The notes under the pieces are model-generated. The model was not told the DNA's origin. It saw nothing but the letters and a program-made list of their open reading frames with translations, and searched no databases. Of a DNA stretch of 55,094 nt, positions 34,180-42,578 are shown piece by piece. Origin of the DNA: Myxococcales bacterium (lineage in GTDB: Bacteria > Myxococcota_A > Polyangia > Polyangiales > Polyangiaceae); assembly GCA_004193285.1 (NCBI GenBank), contig SECP01000059.1, positions 1-55,094 of the forward strand, in the 5' to 3' direction. Each line of letters starts with the position of its first letter. Within the stretch, counting starts at the first letter, position 1. A program made the position numbers and the translations under genes.

Positions 34180-35462
34180 CCCTCCGCGACGACATCTTGA
34201 GCCGCGACCGCGCCCACGTCTGGCACCCCTACACCCAGATGCAGGAGTACCTGGAGCGCACCGAGCCGCTCGTGATCCAGAGCGCGCAGGGCTCGCGCTT
34301 CGTGGACGTGAACGGCCGCTCGTACCTGGACGCGAACGCCTCGTGGTGGTGCTCGCTCCTCGGCCACCAGCATCCTCGGCTGGTCAAGGCGCTCACGGAG
34401 CAAGCCGCCCAGCTGTGCCACGTCCCGCTCGCCGGCATCGCTCACGAGCAGTCGGCCCTGCTTGCGTCGGAGCTGCTGGCACGTGCACCGGGCTTTTCGA
34501 GGGTGTTTTACAGCGACAATGGCTCCACCGCGGTGGAGGTCTCGCTGAAGCTCGCGCTGCAGTACTGGGCCCAAAACGGCCGCCCCGAGCGCAAACGGTT
34601 CTTGGCGCTCACCGGCAGCTACCACGGCGACACCATGGGCTGCGTCTCCGTCTCCGGCATCGAGGTGTTCCGCCAGAGCTTCGGCAACGTGCTGCTCGAG
34701 TGCTTGCGGGCGCCGACGGATGCAGGCGGCTACGAGCAAGCCTTCGAGGTGCTCGGGCAGCTGCTCGCGGCGCACGCTCACGAGCTGGCGGCGGTGATCG
34801 TGGAGCCCATGGTGCAAGGCTCGCTCGGCATGCGCATGTACCGGCCCGAGCTGCTCCGCGCGCTGCGCGAGCTCACCACGAAGCACGACGTCTTCCTCAT
34901 TTGCGACGAGGTGTTCACCGGTTACGGCCGCACCGGCCCGTTTTGGGCCAGCGAGCACGCCGGTATCACGGCCGACATCGTGTGCACGGCCAAGGGCTTC
35001 ACCGCCGGCATGATGCCGATGGCGGCGACGCTCGTGACCGAGCGCATCTTCGAAGGCTTCCTCGGGGACGGCGAGCGAACGTTTTACTACGGCCACACCT
35101 TCTGCGGAAATCCGCTGGGGGCCGGCCTCGCGCGCGAGGTGCTCCGCGTTTACACGGACGAGCGGGTGCTGGAGCTTGCGCAAGGCAAAGCCGCGCGCAT
35201 CGGGGCCGCCTTCGAGCGCTTTCGTGACTTGCCGGACGTCGTGGAAACTCGCAGCCTCGGCATGATTGGCGCGCTGGATCTCGCGGGCAGCAAGCACTAC
35301 CTGGAGCCGCGGGGAAAGCGCGTCTACGCGGAGGCCTTGCGCCGCGGCGCGTACCTGCGCCCGCTCGGCAACACCATCTACATCGCTCCGTCACTGAACA
35401 TTCCCGATACCGACTTGGACGAGCTCCTCGGAATCGTGGAAGATTCAGTGCGTGCCGCCTGA
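34176..35462 (+). CDS. bioA: Adenosylmethionine-8-amino-7-oxononanoate aminotransferase
   Basis: This 428-residue protein starts at GTG 34176, preceded by a good AGAGGAG. The BioA-specific H-V-W-H-P-Y-T-Q-M (14-22) is present. So are the PLP-binding region G-S-Y-H-G-D-T-M-G, Asp244 in I-C-D-E-V-F-T-G-Y-G-R-T-G, and PLP lysine K273 in T-A-K-G-F-T-A-G. It converts KAPA to DAPA using S-adenosylmethionine in biotin synthesis. No bioB, bioD or bioF lies in the window, and the gene instead sits in a chain with a sensor kinase (4-nt overlap) and a small membrane protein (11-nt overlap). Confidence 0.95.
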   Translation: MTLRDDILSRDRAHVWHPYTQMQEYLERTEPLVIQSAQGSRFVDVNGRSYLDANASWWCSLLGHQHPRLVKALTEQAAQLCHVPLAGIAHEQSALLASELLARAPGFSRVFYSDNGSTAVEVSLKLALQYWAQNGRPERKRFLALTGSYHGDTMGCVSVSGIEVFRQSFGNVLLECLRAPTDAGGYEQAFEVLGQLLAAHAHELAAVIVEPMVQGSLGMRMYRPELLRALRELTTKHDVFLICDEVFTGYGRTGPFWASEHAGITADIVCTAKGFTAGMMPMAATLVTERIFEGFLGDGERTFYYGHTFCGNPLGAGLAREVLRVYTDERVLELAQGKAARIGAAFERFRDLPDVVETRSLGMIGALDLAGSKHYLEPRGKRVYAEALRRGAYLRPLGNTIYIAPSLNIPDTDLDELLGIVEDSVRAA

Positions 35463-35691
35463 ACCCTGGCTCACGCGGCAGCTCAAGCTGTTCGTGGTGG
35501 CGGAAGCCGTCACGTTGGGGCTCAATTGGTCCGTCTTCCAGCTGCTGCTGCGCTACCTGACCGGCCTGGCCCCGGAGCTCGTGAGCTTCTTGGGAACTGG
35601 CCTGGTTTTCCTGATTTTTGCCTACCCGGTGCGCCGCCTCGTGATCTTCAAGCTGCCGGCGCCGCTTGTTGAGCCCGCGCCGCGGGACTAG
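35452..35691 (+). CDS. Half-size GtrA-like membrane protein
   Basis: This 79-residue protein starts at GTG 35452 inside the end of bioA (11-nt overlap, different frame). Two hydrophobic helices (about residues 13-33 and 41-58) are followed by Y-P-V-R-R-L-V-I-F-K. The last part resembles the F-L-x-N-R-x-W-V-F ending of the second pair of helices in GtrA, a four-helix protein linked to transfer of lipid-linked sugars. Here only about half the normal length is present. It might dimerise to make a GtrA-like unit, or be an unrelated small membrane protein. Confidence 0.6.
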   Translation: MPPEPWLTRQLKLFVVAEAVTLGLNWSVFQLLLRYLTGLAPELVSFLGTGLVFLIFAYPVRRLVIFKLPAPLVEPAPRD

Positions 35692-35706
35692 CTTCCGGTC
35701 GGCTCC

Positions 35707-36063
35707 ATGTCCAAGCGAAAACGCTACTTGTTCGTGTGCGTGAATCGGCGGCCGGACGGCACGCCCAAAGGTTCTTGTGCGGCGCGCGGCGCGGAGGACT
35801 TGCATGCGGAGCTGAAGGGCATGCTCAAGGAGCGCGGCCTGGCCAATACCGAGGTGCGCGCGTGCACTTCGAGCTGCCTGGATACGTGCTGGGTCGGCCC
35901 GGTCATCGCCGTCGAGCCGGACGACTACTTTTACGGCCGGGTCACGAAGGCGGATCTGCCGGAGATTCTCGACGCCTTCGCCAAGGACGAGCGTGTGGAG
36001 CGCCTGGTGCTTTCCCCGGAGGACTATGTGGAGCCCAAAGAGTTGAAGAAGCAGGGCGGGTAG
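35707..36063 (+). CDS. Thioredoxin-like [2Fe-2S] ferredoxin
   Basis: This 118-residue protein opens with L-F-V-C-V-N-R-R-P. The cysteines are C11, C24, C53, C57 and C61; the pattern C-x12-C-x28-C-x3-C matches thioredoxin-fold [2Fe-2S] ferredoxins, with C61 extra. The fold continues W-V-G-P-V-I-A-V-E-P-D-D-Y-F-Y-G-R-V, as in the family. It is a small soluble electron carrier; the partner is unknown. It begins 15 nt after the GtrA-like gene and may belong to the same transcript. It is convergent with the epimerase gene. Confidence 0.9.
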   Translation: MSKRKRYLFVCVNRRPDGTPKGSCAARGAEDLHAELKGMLKERGLANTEVRACTSSCLDTCWVGPVIAVEPDDYFYGRVTKADLPEILDAFAKDERVERLVLSPEDYVEPKELKKQGG

Positions 36064-36090
36064 GCGCGTACGCGGCCCGCCCCATCGCGG

Positions 36091-36993
36091 CTACTCTAGC
36101 CCTTGCCTCACCGCGTCCAGCAAGCGCGCGGTGCGAAACTCGAACCCGAGCGAGCCCAGCCCGGTGGGGACCGCGTACTGTCCGGTCAGGATGGTCTCTG
36201 CGCCCTCGCCGAATAGAGCCTGAAGACCGAAGCGCGGCACCGTGAGCACGTTGGGGCGGTGCAGCACGCGAGCGATCGCAGCCGAAAGCTCTGCGTTGCT
36301 GGCGGGGGAAGGCGCGCAGATATTGACCTTGCCGGGGACACGTTCGTCGTCCACGCAGAGGGTGAGGGCGCGCACCGCGTCGTCCAGGTAGACCCAGGAA
36401 ACGCCCTGCTCGCCGCTGCCGAGCTTGCCACCGATGAACAGCTTGAAGGGCAGGGCCATGACTTTGAGAGGGCCGTCGCCGGGGCCCAGCACTACCCCGA
36501 TGCGCGGGTTGACGACCCGAATGCCGAGCGCGTCCGCCTTCTGCGACTCAGCCTCCCAGTCCACGCAAAGCCGAGCCAGAAAGTCGTCGCCCGGGGGGCT
36601 GCGCTCGTCCACTGGCTGCGAGGCAGGATGGTGGCCGTAGTAGCCCACGGCCGAAGCGGAGACGAAGACGCGCGGCTTGGCCTCCGCGCGCTCGAGCGCG
36701 GCGACGACGTTGCGAGTCGTCACGATGCGGCTGTCGTAAATGCGCTGCTTGACCGCGGCCGTGTAGCGCGAGCCCACGGCGCGTTCCCCCGCCAAGTGCA
36801 CCACCGCGTCTGCGCCGTCCACCGCCCGCGCCCAGTCGCCGACCGCGTACGGATCCCAGCTGACGCGGCGGGGATTGCCCTGCGTGGCCGCGCCGCGCGT
36901 GAGCACCGTGACCTCGTCCCCTCGGTCGACGAGATGACGAACCAACGCGCTGCCGATGTAGCCGCTTCCCCCGCTCACGACGATGCGCTTCAT
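36091..36993 (-). CDS. TIGR01777-type NAD(P)-dependent epimerase (SDR family)
   Basis: This 300-residue protein has the N-terminal Rossmann motif G-G-S-G-Y-I-G-S-A-L (8-17). It has V-V-H-L-A-G-E, then S-A-S-A-V-G-Y-Y-G (in place of the classic Tyr-x3-Lys context), and P-R-I-G-V-V-L-G-P-G-D-G-P-L. The C-terminal DUF1731-like ending is L-G-F-E-F-R-T-A-R-L-L-D-A. This matches the widespread YfcH/TIGR01777 group, whose true substrate is generally not known. It is divergent from the lipoprotein gene at 37103 with about 110 nt between the starts. Confidence 0.93.
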   Translation of the reverse strand: MKRIVVSGGSGYIGSALVRHLVDRGDEVTVLTRGAATQGNPRRVSWDPYAVGDWARAVDGADAVVHLAGERAVGSRYTAAVKQRIYDSRIVTTRNVVAALERAEAKPRVFVSASAVGYYGHHPASQPVDERSPPGDDFLARLCVDWEAESQKADALGIRVVNPRIGVVLGPGDGPLKVMALPFKLFIGGKLGSGEQGVSWVYLDDAVRALTLCVDDERVPGKVNICAPSPASNAELSAAIARVLHRPNVLTVPRFGLQALFGEGAETILTGQYAVPTGLGSLGFEFRTARLLDAVRQGLE

Positions 36994-37102
36994 GAAAGTC
37001 CCTTAGAGCGACACAAAGCCTCTGACAACTTAGACATAAGCGGATACCGCGCGGCAAAAAGCCCTGCTGTACATCGCGGGGGAGCGGGTCTAAGAGTCAC
37101 TC

Positions 37103-37756
37103 ATGTCGAAAACGCTCGCTTTTTGTCTTGGGACTGCAGCGCTCAGCATGGGTTGTGCCGGGCAGCCCGCGGCTCCGTTCGATCAGCTGAAGACTGCGAA
37201 CCTGACCGCTTATCGGCTCCAAAACAACGAGCCCGCTTCGGTGCTGCCGACCGCGGCCCCGGGCGCCGCCGGCACCCCGATCATCCCCGGTCTCGACCCG
37301 AACCTGCAAAACTCGATCACGGCGGGCGTGCAGGCGCTGCAGAAGCTCATTCCCCCGGGCCTTCAGATCCCCGGCCTCCAGATCCCGGGCGTCACGGGCG
37401 CACCGGGTGCCGCGCCGATCGCGGACACCACGCCGCGCTTTCAGACGTACCGAATCCTCGCGCAGCAGCAGGTGATGGACGCGGACCTCAAGGAGAGCCT
37501 CGGCAAGCTCCTCGGCGACAAGGACAACTTCGACAACCAGTTCGCTCGCTGCCCGGCAAGCGGATTTTTCCCCGAGTTTGGGCTCTCTTTCGCGTCCGCG
37601 GTGGGCGCGCAGTCGAACGACCTGCTCGTCTCGCTCGCGTGCAATCAGGTCGTCTCCCGCACCTTCAGCTGGCCCTACCCGGCGACGGGTATGAAGGTCG
37701 GTACTCACTCGGATTTGAACGAAATCCTCGTGAAGATCTTCCCTCAGGGCACCTGA
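37103..37756 (+). CDS. Lipoprotein of unknown function
   Basis: This 217-residue protein has a signal peptide ending A-L-S-M-G-C (lipidated Cys18). A Pro/Gly/Ile-rich middle part contains the near-repeat L-Q-I-P-G-L-Q-I-P-G. The C-terminal domain has two cysteines (about 149 and 190, possible disulfide) and N-D-L-L-V-S-L-A-C-N-Q-V-V-S. No family is recognised. Normal third-position GC supports it as a real gene. The next 159 nt are unusually AT-rich for the window. Confidence 0.75.
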   Translation: MSKTLAFCLGTAALSMGCAGQPAAPFDQLKTANLTAYRLQNNEPASVLPTAAPGAAGTPIIPGLDPNLQNSITAGVQALQKLIPPGLQIPGLQIPGVTGAPGAAPIADTTPRFQTYRILAQQQVMDADLKESLGKLLGDKDNFDNQFARCPASGFFPEFGLSFASAVGAQSNDLLVSLACNQVVSRTFSWPYPATGMKVGTHSDLNEILVKIFPQGT

Positions 37757-37905
37757 ATCGGCAGCTGATCGCGCAGAAATCGGGGCATCTCGGCGGCTGT
37801 CCGCGGCGCCCCACCCCAACCGATCGTGGAGGGCGCGTGTCCGTGATCGCAGGGGTAGTGGTACTTAAATAGGTGATCGACAAACGATCCGAGGTTTGAT
37901 CTAAC
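37744..37905 (-). pseudogene. Possible 3' gene remnant on the minus strand
   Basis: Reading the minus strand into the stop at 37744 gives about 50 coherent-looking codons (F-V-D-H-L-F-K-Y-H-Y-P-C-D-H-G-H, then W-G-G-A-P-R-T-A-A-E-M-P-R-F-L-R-D-Q). There is no plausible start codon upstream. Its third-position GC (roughly 70 percent by eye) is lower than resident genes but above random frames. It fills the gap next to a SNF2 gene that seems to lack its 5' part, so it may be debris of an insertion. This is weak evidence. Confidence 0.25.
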
Positions 37906-37915
37906 TAGCTCCCTA

Positions 37916-40255
37916 TTGGACGGAGCTGCAGCTGTTTCAGAGGCAGAGCGGGCCGAGGTAGCTCGGTTCACGCCCTGCCTGCGCCTCTTTACGGAGCGTA
38001 TGTGGGTGAGCGCGGGCGACGTGGGGTCGTTCGACGAAGGCAAAGAGCAAGACGTCCCCGTCATTAGCCTCTGCTTCGATTACGAGGGCGTGCGGGTGAG
38101 GGCGGCCGACCGGCGAGACCGCTTTTTCGTGGCCCGGCCCGCAGGCATGGCCTTGGTGGGCCGTGACCGCGGTGGCGAGGCAAGGGCCCAATGCCTCCTG
38201 GAAGGGTTCGGCGCGATCGAGCTGGGCCAGTTCGAAGACGTCGCCGCCGATCTGGATAGCGACGCGGACTACATCGTGCAGTTGGACGGCAACGTCCACA
38301 CCTACTGCTCCTTTTCCGCGTACGCGCTGCCGCAGCTGCGCCGGCTCGGTTGGAATATCGAGGTGGACCCGAGCTACCCCTACCAAGTGGTGGAGGTGGA
38401 CGCGCCCTGGTACGCCTCCGTGGAGCCGGACGAAGAGCGGACAGATTGGTTCGGCATCGAGCTCGGCATTCAGGTCGAGGGCAAAAAAGTCAACATGCTC
38501 CCCGCCATGCTGGAGCTGCTGGACGGCTGCGCCGACGGCGAGACGCTCGAAGCCTTGCTCAAGCAGCCGGCGCGCTTTCGCGTGGTGCCGGTCGGCAAGA
38601 ACAAGTACCTCCCGGTGCCGCCCGAGCGCCTCAAGGCCCTCATGCAGGTGCTGCTAGAGATGTACCGCGGGGAGAAGCTGGTCGACGGCCAGCTGTGTTT
38701 CCCCCGCTCCCGGGGATCCGCGGTCGCCAAGTTGGACGAAGCACTCGGTGGCTCTGGCCGCGTGCTCTGGTCCGGCATCACGAGCGTGGTCGAAAAGGCG
38801 CGGCAGCTGCATCGCGTGCCGGTGCCTACGCCGCTGCCGCGCGGCTTGCAGGCAACGCTCCGACCCTACCAGGAAGCGGGGGTGGAGTGGCTCGGCCAGC
38901 TCATCGATCACGAAGCCGGCGGCGTGCTCGCCGACGACATGGGTTTGGGCAAGACGCTCCAAACCATCGCCCACTTGGTGCGCCAAAAAGAGTCTGGCCG
39001 CATGGATCGGCCCTGTTTGGTGGTGATGCCGACGAGCCTCGTCGGTAACTGGCAGCGGGAGCTGAGCAAGTTCGCGCCGGACCTGAAGGTGTGCGTGCTC
39101 CACGGGCCCAAGCGCGAGTCCAAGCGGCACGAGGTGCCCACGGCGGACGTGGTGCTCACCACGTACCCGCTCCTGGTCCGTGATATCGAGGCGTTCGAGA
39201 GCCAGCCATTCTACCTGGTGATTCTGGACGAAGCGCAGGCGATCAAGAACCCACGCAGCTTGAACTCGCGCACGGTGCGGCGCCTCGCCGCTCAACACCG
39301 CATGTGCCTCTCTGGTACGCCAGTGGAGAACAACCTCGAGGAGCTGTGGGCTCTCTTCGACTTTTTGATGCCCGGCTTCCTGGGGGACGCCGAGAGGTTC
39401 CGTTCCTATTTCCGGCTGCCCATCGAGCGCGCGGGTAATCAACAGCGGCTGGACGCCCTGCGGGACGCAGTCACTCCCTTCATCCTGCGGCGCATGAAAG
39501 AGAGCGTCGCCAAGGATCTCCCGCCGAAGACAGAGATCGTGCGCCCGGTGGAGCTGGGGGACGACCAGCGCGAGCTTTACGAGAGCATTCGCGTCGCCGC
39601 GCACGGGGACGTGCGCAAAGCGATCCGCCAAAAGGGCGTGACCGCCTCCACGATCGCCATTTTGGACGCGCTCATGAAGCTGCGCCAGGTGTGCTGCGAC
39701 CCGCGGCTGGTCACGGTGCCTTCCGCGCGCCGCGTGAAGAAGTCGGCCAAGTACGAGCTGTTCTTCGAGCTGCTCACGACCCAGCTCGAGCAGGGCCGGC
39801 GCGTGCTCGTGTTCTCCCAGTTCACGCGCATGCTGGACCTGCTCGCGGAGGGCCTCAAGGAGCGGAAAATTCCGTATGTGGACCTGACCGGCGCCACCCA
39901 GGACCGGCAGAAGCAGTGCGACCGCTTCGAGCGGCGCGAGATCGACGTGTTCTTGATCAGCCTGAAGGCGGGCGGCACCGGCCTGAACCTCACCAGCGCG
40001 GATACGGTCATCCACTACGACCCTTGGTGGAACCACGCCTCCCAAGCCCAAGCGACGGACCGCGCTTACCGCATTGGGCAAACTCGTCCTGTCTTCGTGT
40101 ACAATTTGATCGTCGCTGGTAGCGTGGAAGAGCGCATGCTTCGCCTCCAGCAGCGCAAATCTCAGCTCGCGCAGTCCCTGCTCGGCTTGGCAGACGCGCC
40201 CACCTCGCTCTCCGAGCTGGACCTGGACGACCTGTTCGCGCCGCTGCCGGACTGA
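37916..40255 (+). CDS. SNF2-family helicase, probably N-terminally truncated
   Basis: This 779-residue frame opens at a TTG (37916); an in-frame stop lies at 37874, and no ATG/GTG is available before residue about 29. Motif I is D-D-M-G-L-G-K-T (about 340), motif II is D-E-A-Q (about 437), then S-G-T-P-V-E-N, L-K-A-G-G-T-G-L-N-L, and motif VI Q-A-T-D-R-A-Y-R-I-G-Q. All catalytic motifs are intact. HepA-like bacterial SNF2 proteins of this class are usually about 1,000-1,100 residues with an N-terminal SWIM zinc finger. Here the chain starts where the central P-x-L-x-L/F-D-Y-x-G-V region begins. It may still be active as an ATPase but lacks the zinc-binding part. Confidence 0.85.
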   Translation: MDGAAAVSEAERAEVARFTPCLRLFTERMWVSAGDVGSFDEGKEQDVPVISLCFDYEGVRVRAADRRDRFFVARPAGMALVGRDRGGEARAQCLLEGFGAIELGQFEDVAADLDSDADYIVQLDGNVHTYCSFSAYALPQLRRLGWNIEVDPSYPYQVVEVDAPWYASVEPDEERTDWFGIELGIQVEGKKVNMLPAMLELLDGCADGETLEALLKQPARFRVVPVGKNKYLPVPPERLKALMQVLLEMYRGEKLVDGQLCFPRSRGSAVAKLDEALGGSGRVLWSGITSVVEKARQLHRVPVPTPLPRGLQATLRPYQEAGVEWLGQLIDHEAGGVLADDMGLGKTLQTIAHLVRQKESGRMDRPCLVVMPTSLVGNWQRELSKFAPDLKVCVLHGPKRESKRHEVPTADVVLTTYPLLVRDIEAFESQPFYLVILDEAQAIKNPRSLNSRTVRRLAAQHRMCLSGTPVENNLEELWALFDFLMPGFLGDAERFRSYFRLPIERAGNQQRLDALRDAVTPFILRRMKESVAKDLPPKTEIVRPVELGDDQRELYESIRVAAHGDVRKAIRQKGVTASTIAILDALMKLRQVCCDPRLVTVPSARRVKKSAKYELFFELLTTQLEQGRRVLVFSQFTRMLDLLAEGLKERKIPYVDLTGATQDRQKQCDRFERREIDVFLISLKAGGTGLNLTSADTVIHYDPWWNHASQAQATDRAYRIGQTRPVFVYNLIVAGSVEERMLRLQQRKSQLAQSLLGLADAPTSLSELDLDDLFAPLPD

Positions 40256-40424
40256 GCCTGGCGCTCGTCGCGTGGCGCGGCGCTTCGGCTCGTCTGCGCG
40301 GCCTCAGCGGCCTGGCGGCCGAGCGGTCTCGGAGCCTCGGAGCAGCCGGTGACCGAGCGGCAGCATTGCTTGTTCGAGGCTGGGGCCCGGACTACGCTTC
40401 GGCGTCGCCGCGACACCTTCGGTC

Positions 40425-41450
40425 ATGAAACGCGCACTGATCACTGGAATTACGGGCCAAGACGGATCCTACCTGGCCGAGCTTTTGCTCGAAAAAGGTT
40501 ACGAGGTGTTCGGCCTCGTTCGGCGCTCCTCGAGCTTCAACACGGACCGCATCGACCACCTTTACAAGGACCCGCACGAGTCGGACGTTCGGCTCCGGCT
40601 CATCTACGGGGATCTGAACGACGCCAGCTCGCTGAACCAGATCCTGCGGAGCACGAAGCCGAACGAGATTTACAATCTCGGCGCGCAGAGCCACGTGCGC
40701 GTCAGCTTCGACATCCCCGAGTACACGGCGGACGTGACCGGGCTCGGGGCGGTGCGCTTGCTGGAAGCCATTCGAGAGACCGAGCTGGACTGCCGGTTTT
40801 ACCAGGCTTCGTCTTCCGAGCTTTACGGCAAGGTGGTGGAGACTCCGCAGCGAGAGACGACGCCGTTTCATCCGCGGAGCCCTTACGCGTGCGCCAAGGC
40901 GTACGCCTACTACATCACCGTCAATTACCGCGAGAGCTACGGGCTCCACGCCAGTAACGGTATCCTGTTCAATCACGAGTCCCCGCGCCGTGGCGAAACG
41001 TTCGTCACGCGCAAGGTCACGCGGGCCGCCGCGCGCATCAAGCACGGCGTGCAAGACAAGCTCTTCATGGGCAACCTGGACGCCAAGCGTGATTGGGGCT
41101 TCGCAGGCGACTACGTGGAGGGGATGTGGCTCATGCTCCAGCAGGCGCAGGCGGATGACTACGTGCTCGCCACCGGGGAGACGTACTCGGTGAAGCAGTT
41201 CTTGGAGGAGGCTTTCTCTTGCCTGGATCTGGACTGGAAGAAGTACGTGGAGGTAGACCCCCGGTACTTCCGCCCTGCCGAGGTGGACCTGCTGCTCGGG
41301 GACGCGAGCAAGGCCGCGGAAAAGCTCGGTTGGAAGCCGAAAGTGGGCTTCAAGCAGCTCGTCCGGATGATGGTCGAGGCGGACATGGAGCTCGTGCGGC
41401 AGGAAATTTACGGCCGCGGCTCGACGCGCCCCGCGGGCTTTTCGTCCTGA
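40425..41450 (+). CDS. gmd: GDP-mannose 4,6-dehydratase
   Basis: This 341-residue protein has T-G-I-T-G-Q-D-G-S-Y-L-A-E (7-19), R-R-S-S-S-F-N-T and A-S-S-S-E-L-Y-G (128-135, catalytic Ser/Glu). The SDR pair is Tyr154/Lys158 in P-Y-A-C-A-K-A-Y, followed by N-H-E-S-P-R-R-G-E-T-F-V-T-R-K, all diagnostic of Gmd. It makes GDP-4-keto-6-deoxymannose, the precursor of GDP-L-fucose, GDP-rhamnose, GDP-perosamine or GDP-colitose. The matching fucose synthase is encoded at 50964-51911 on the other strand, so GDP-fucose is the likeliest product. TGATG overlap links it to the next gene. Confidence 0.97.
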   Translation: MKRALITGITGQDGSYLAELLLEKGYEVFGLVRRSSSFNTDRIDHLYKDPHESDVRLRLIYGDLNDASSLNQILRSTKPNEIYNLGAQSHVRVSFDIPEYTADVTGLGAVRLLEAIRETELDCRFYQASSSELYGKVVETPQRETTPFHPRSPYACAKAYAYYITVNYRESYGLHASNGILFNHESPRRGETFVTRKVTRAAARIKHGVQDKLFMGNLDAKRDWGFAGDYVEGMWLMLQQAQADDYVLATGETYSVKQFLEEAFSCLDLDWKKYVEVDPRYFRPAEVDLLLGDASKAAEKLGWKPKVGFKQLVRMMVEADMELVRQEIYGRGSTRPAGFSS

Positions 41451-42535
41451 TGGCGGAGCGCCCGAGCCGTCGTAGCGAGCCGAGCGGCGCTCCCACGAAA
41501 CGCCCCTTCCTGTCCGGAGTCTTGCCGCGCCTCGTCGCCTCGGTGCTGATAGCGGTTGGCTTCGTGTGGCTGCTCGCCAAAGGTGGCCTGCCGCTGTTAC
41601 CGAGTCGGGACGCGCTCGCTCAGCTCTCGGTCCAATCCGTGCTCGCCTTCGTGGCGCTGCAGGTCTTGGTCTCGCTGCAGCGCGTGTACCGCTGGGTGTA
41701 CCTGCTGCGCCCGATCGCCCCGAAGGTACGCCCGCTTCGGGTGATGGGGATCGGGTTCGTCGGCTTCAGCGCCATTTTCCTCGCGCCGCTGCGGATGGGC
41801 GAGGTCGTGCGGCCCTACTTGTTGGCGCAAGACGGCGAGGTCACCTTCATGCAAGGCGCAGGGACGATCTTCGCCGAGCGCGTCATCGACGGGGTGATGT
41901 TGATGACGCTGACCTGCGTGGCGATGACTCTAGCCCCGACGATGTCGCCGCTGCCCACGTCGCTCGGTGACCTGCCGTTGCCGCTGATGACCGTACGCGC
42001 CGCGGTGTACAGCGCGACGACCGCTTTCATCGGGCTGTTTTTGGCCATGGTCGCCTTCTACGCAGCGCGAGAACCGGCCCGGCGCGTGACCCACCGAGTG
42101 GTGGGGCTGGTCTCGAAGAAGGCAGCGAGTTGGGCGTCTGCGACGCTGGAGCGCATCGCGGACGGCCTGCGCTTTTTGCCATCGCGCTCACATTTCACGT
42201 CATTCGTGGGGGTGACGGCCAGCTACTGGGGCTGTACGGTCCTCTCGATCTGGGTGCTCTTGCGCGGGGTGGGGCTCCCCGCGACCCTCACTCAGGCGTG
42301 CACGGTGCTAGGCGTGCTGGGGCTCGGCTCCATCGTGCCCGCGGGCCCAGGCATGTTCGGCGCGTACCAGATCGCCGGCTTTTGCGCGCTGGCCATGTTC
42401 TTCCCGCTCGAGCAGGTGCGAGTCGAGGGAGCCGCGTTCATCTTCGTGACGTACGCCGTTCAGCTCCTTCTCAATAGCCTCCAGTTCTTGGCTGGTTTCG
42501 GGCTGATGGCGAAGGTGCCGGCCGCCTCGCCGTGA
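41450..42535 (+). CDS. UPF0104/LPG-synthase-like membrane flippase
   Basis: This 361-residue protein starts at the ATG overlapping the gmd stop (TGATG). It has about eight hydrophobic segments. Conserved family features include the early L-Q-R-V-Y-R-W and P-L-R-M-G-E-V-V-R-P-Y-L-L, then F-A-E-R-V-I-D-G, and the late G-L-G-S-I-V-P-A-G-P-G-M-F-G-A-Y-Q. These match the lysylphosphatidylglycerol synthase transmembrane domain (AglD/MprF-N-like). Such proteins are found with polyprenol-sugar pathways. No synthase domain follows, so a transporter or lipid-sugar flippase role is likely. Direct evidence of its substrate is absent. Confidence 0.88.
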   Translation: MAERPSRRSEPSGAPTKRPFLSGVLPRLVASVLIAVGFVWLLAKGGLPLLPSRDALAQLSVQSVLAFVALQVLVSLQRVYRWVYLLRPIAPKVRPLRVMGIGFVGFSAIFLAPLRMGEVVRPYLLAQDGEVTFMQGAGTIFAERVIDGVMLMTLTCVAMTLAPTMSPLPTSLGDLPLPLMTVRAAVYSATTAFIGLFLAMVAFYAAREPARRVTHRVVGLVSKKAASWASATLERIADGLRFLPSRSHFTSFVGVTASYWGCTVLSIWVLLRGVGLPATLTQACTVLGVLGLGSIVPAGPGMFGAYQIAGFCALAMFFPLEQVRVEGAAFIFVTYAVQLLLNSLQFLAGFGLMAKVPAASP

Positions 42536-42578
42536 GCAACACGTGACCGCGAGCCGCGGGTGCCGCTGGCGTTAGCCG

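Noticed and set aside
38654..40081. 475-codon open frame antisense to the SNF2 gene
   Set aside because: The plus strand carries unmistakable helicase motifs; long antisense frames are expected where third-position GC is very high. The translation has low-complexity His/Arg/Leu composition and no motif.
40256..40424. Extra gene between the SNF2 helicase and gmd
   Set aside because: Only short unconvincing frames occur; the stretch holds nothing beyond a likely promoter for gmd.
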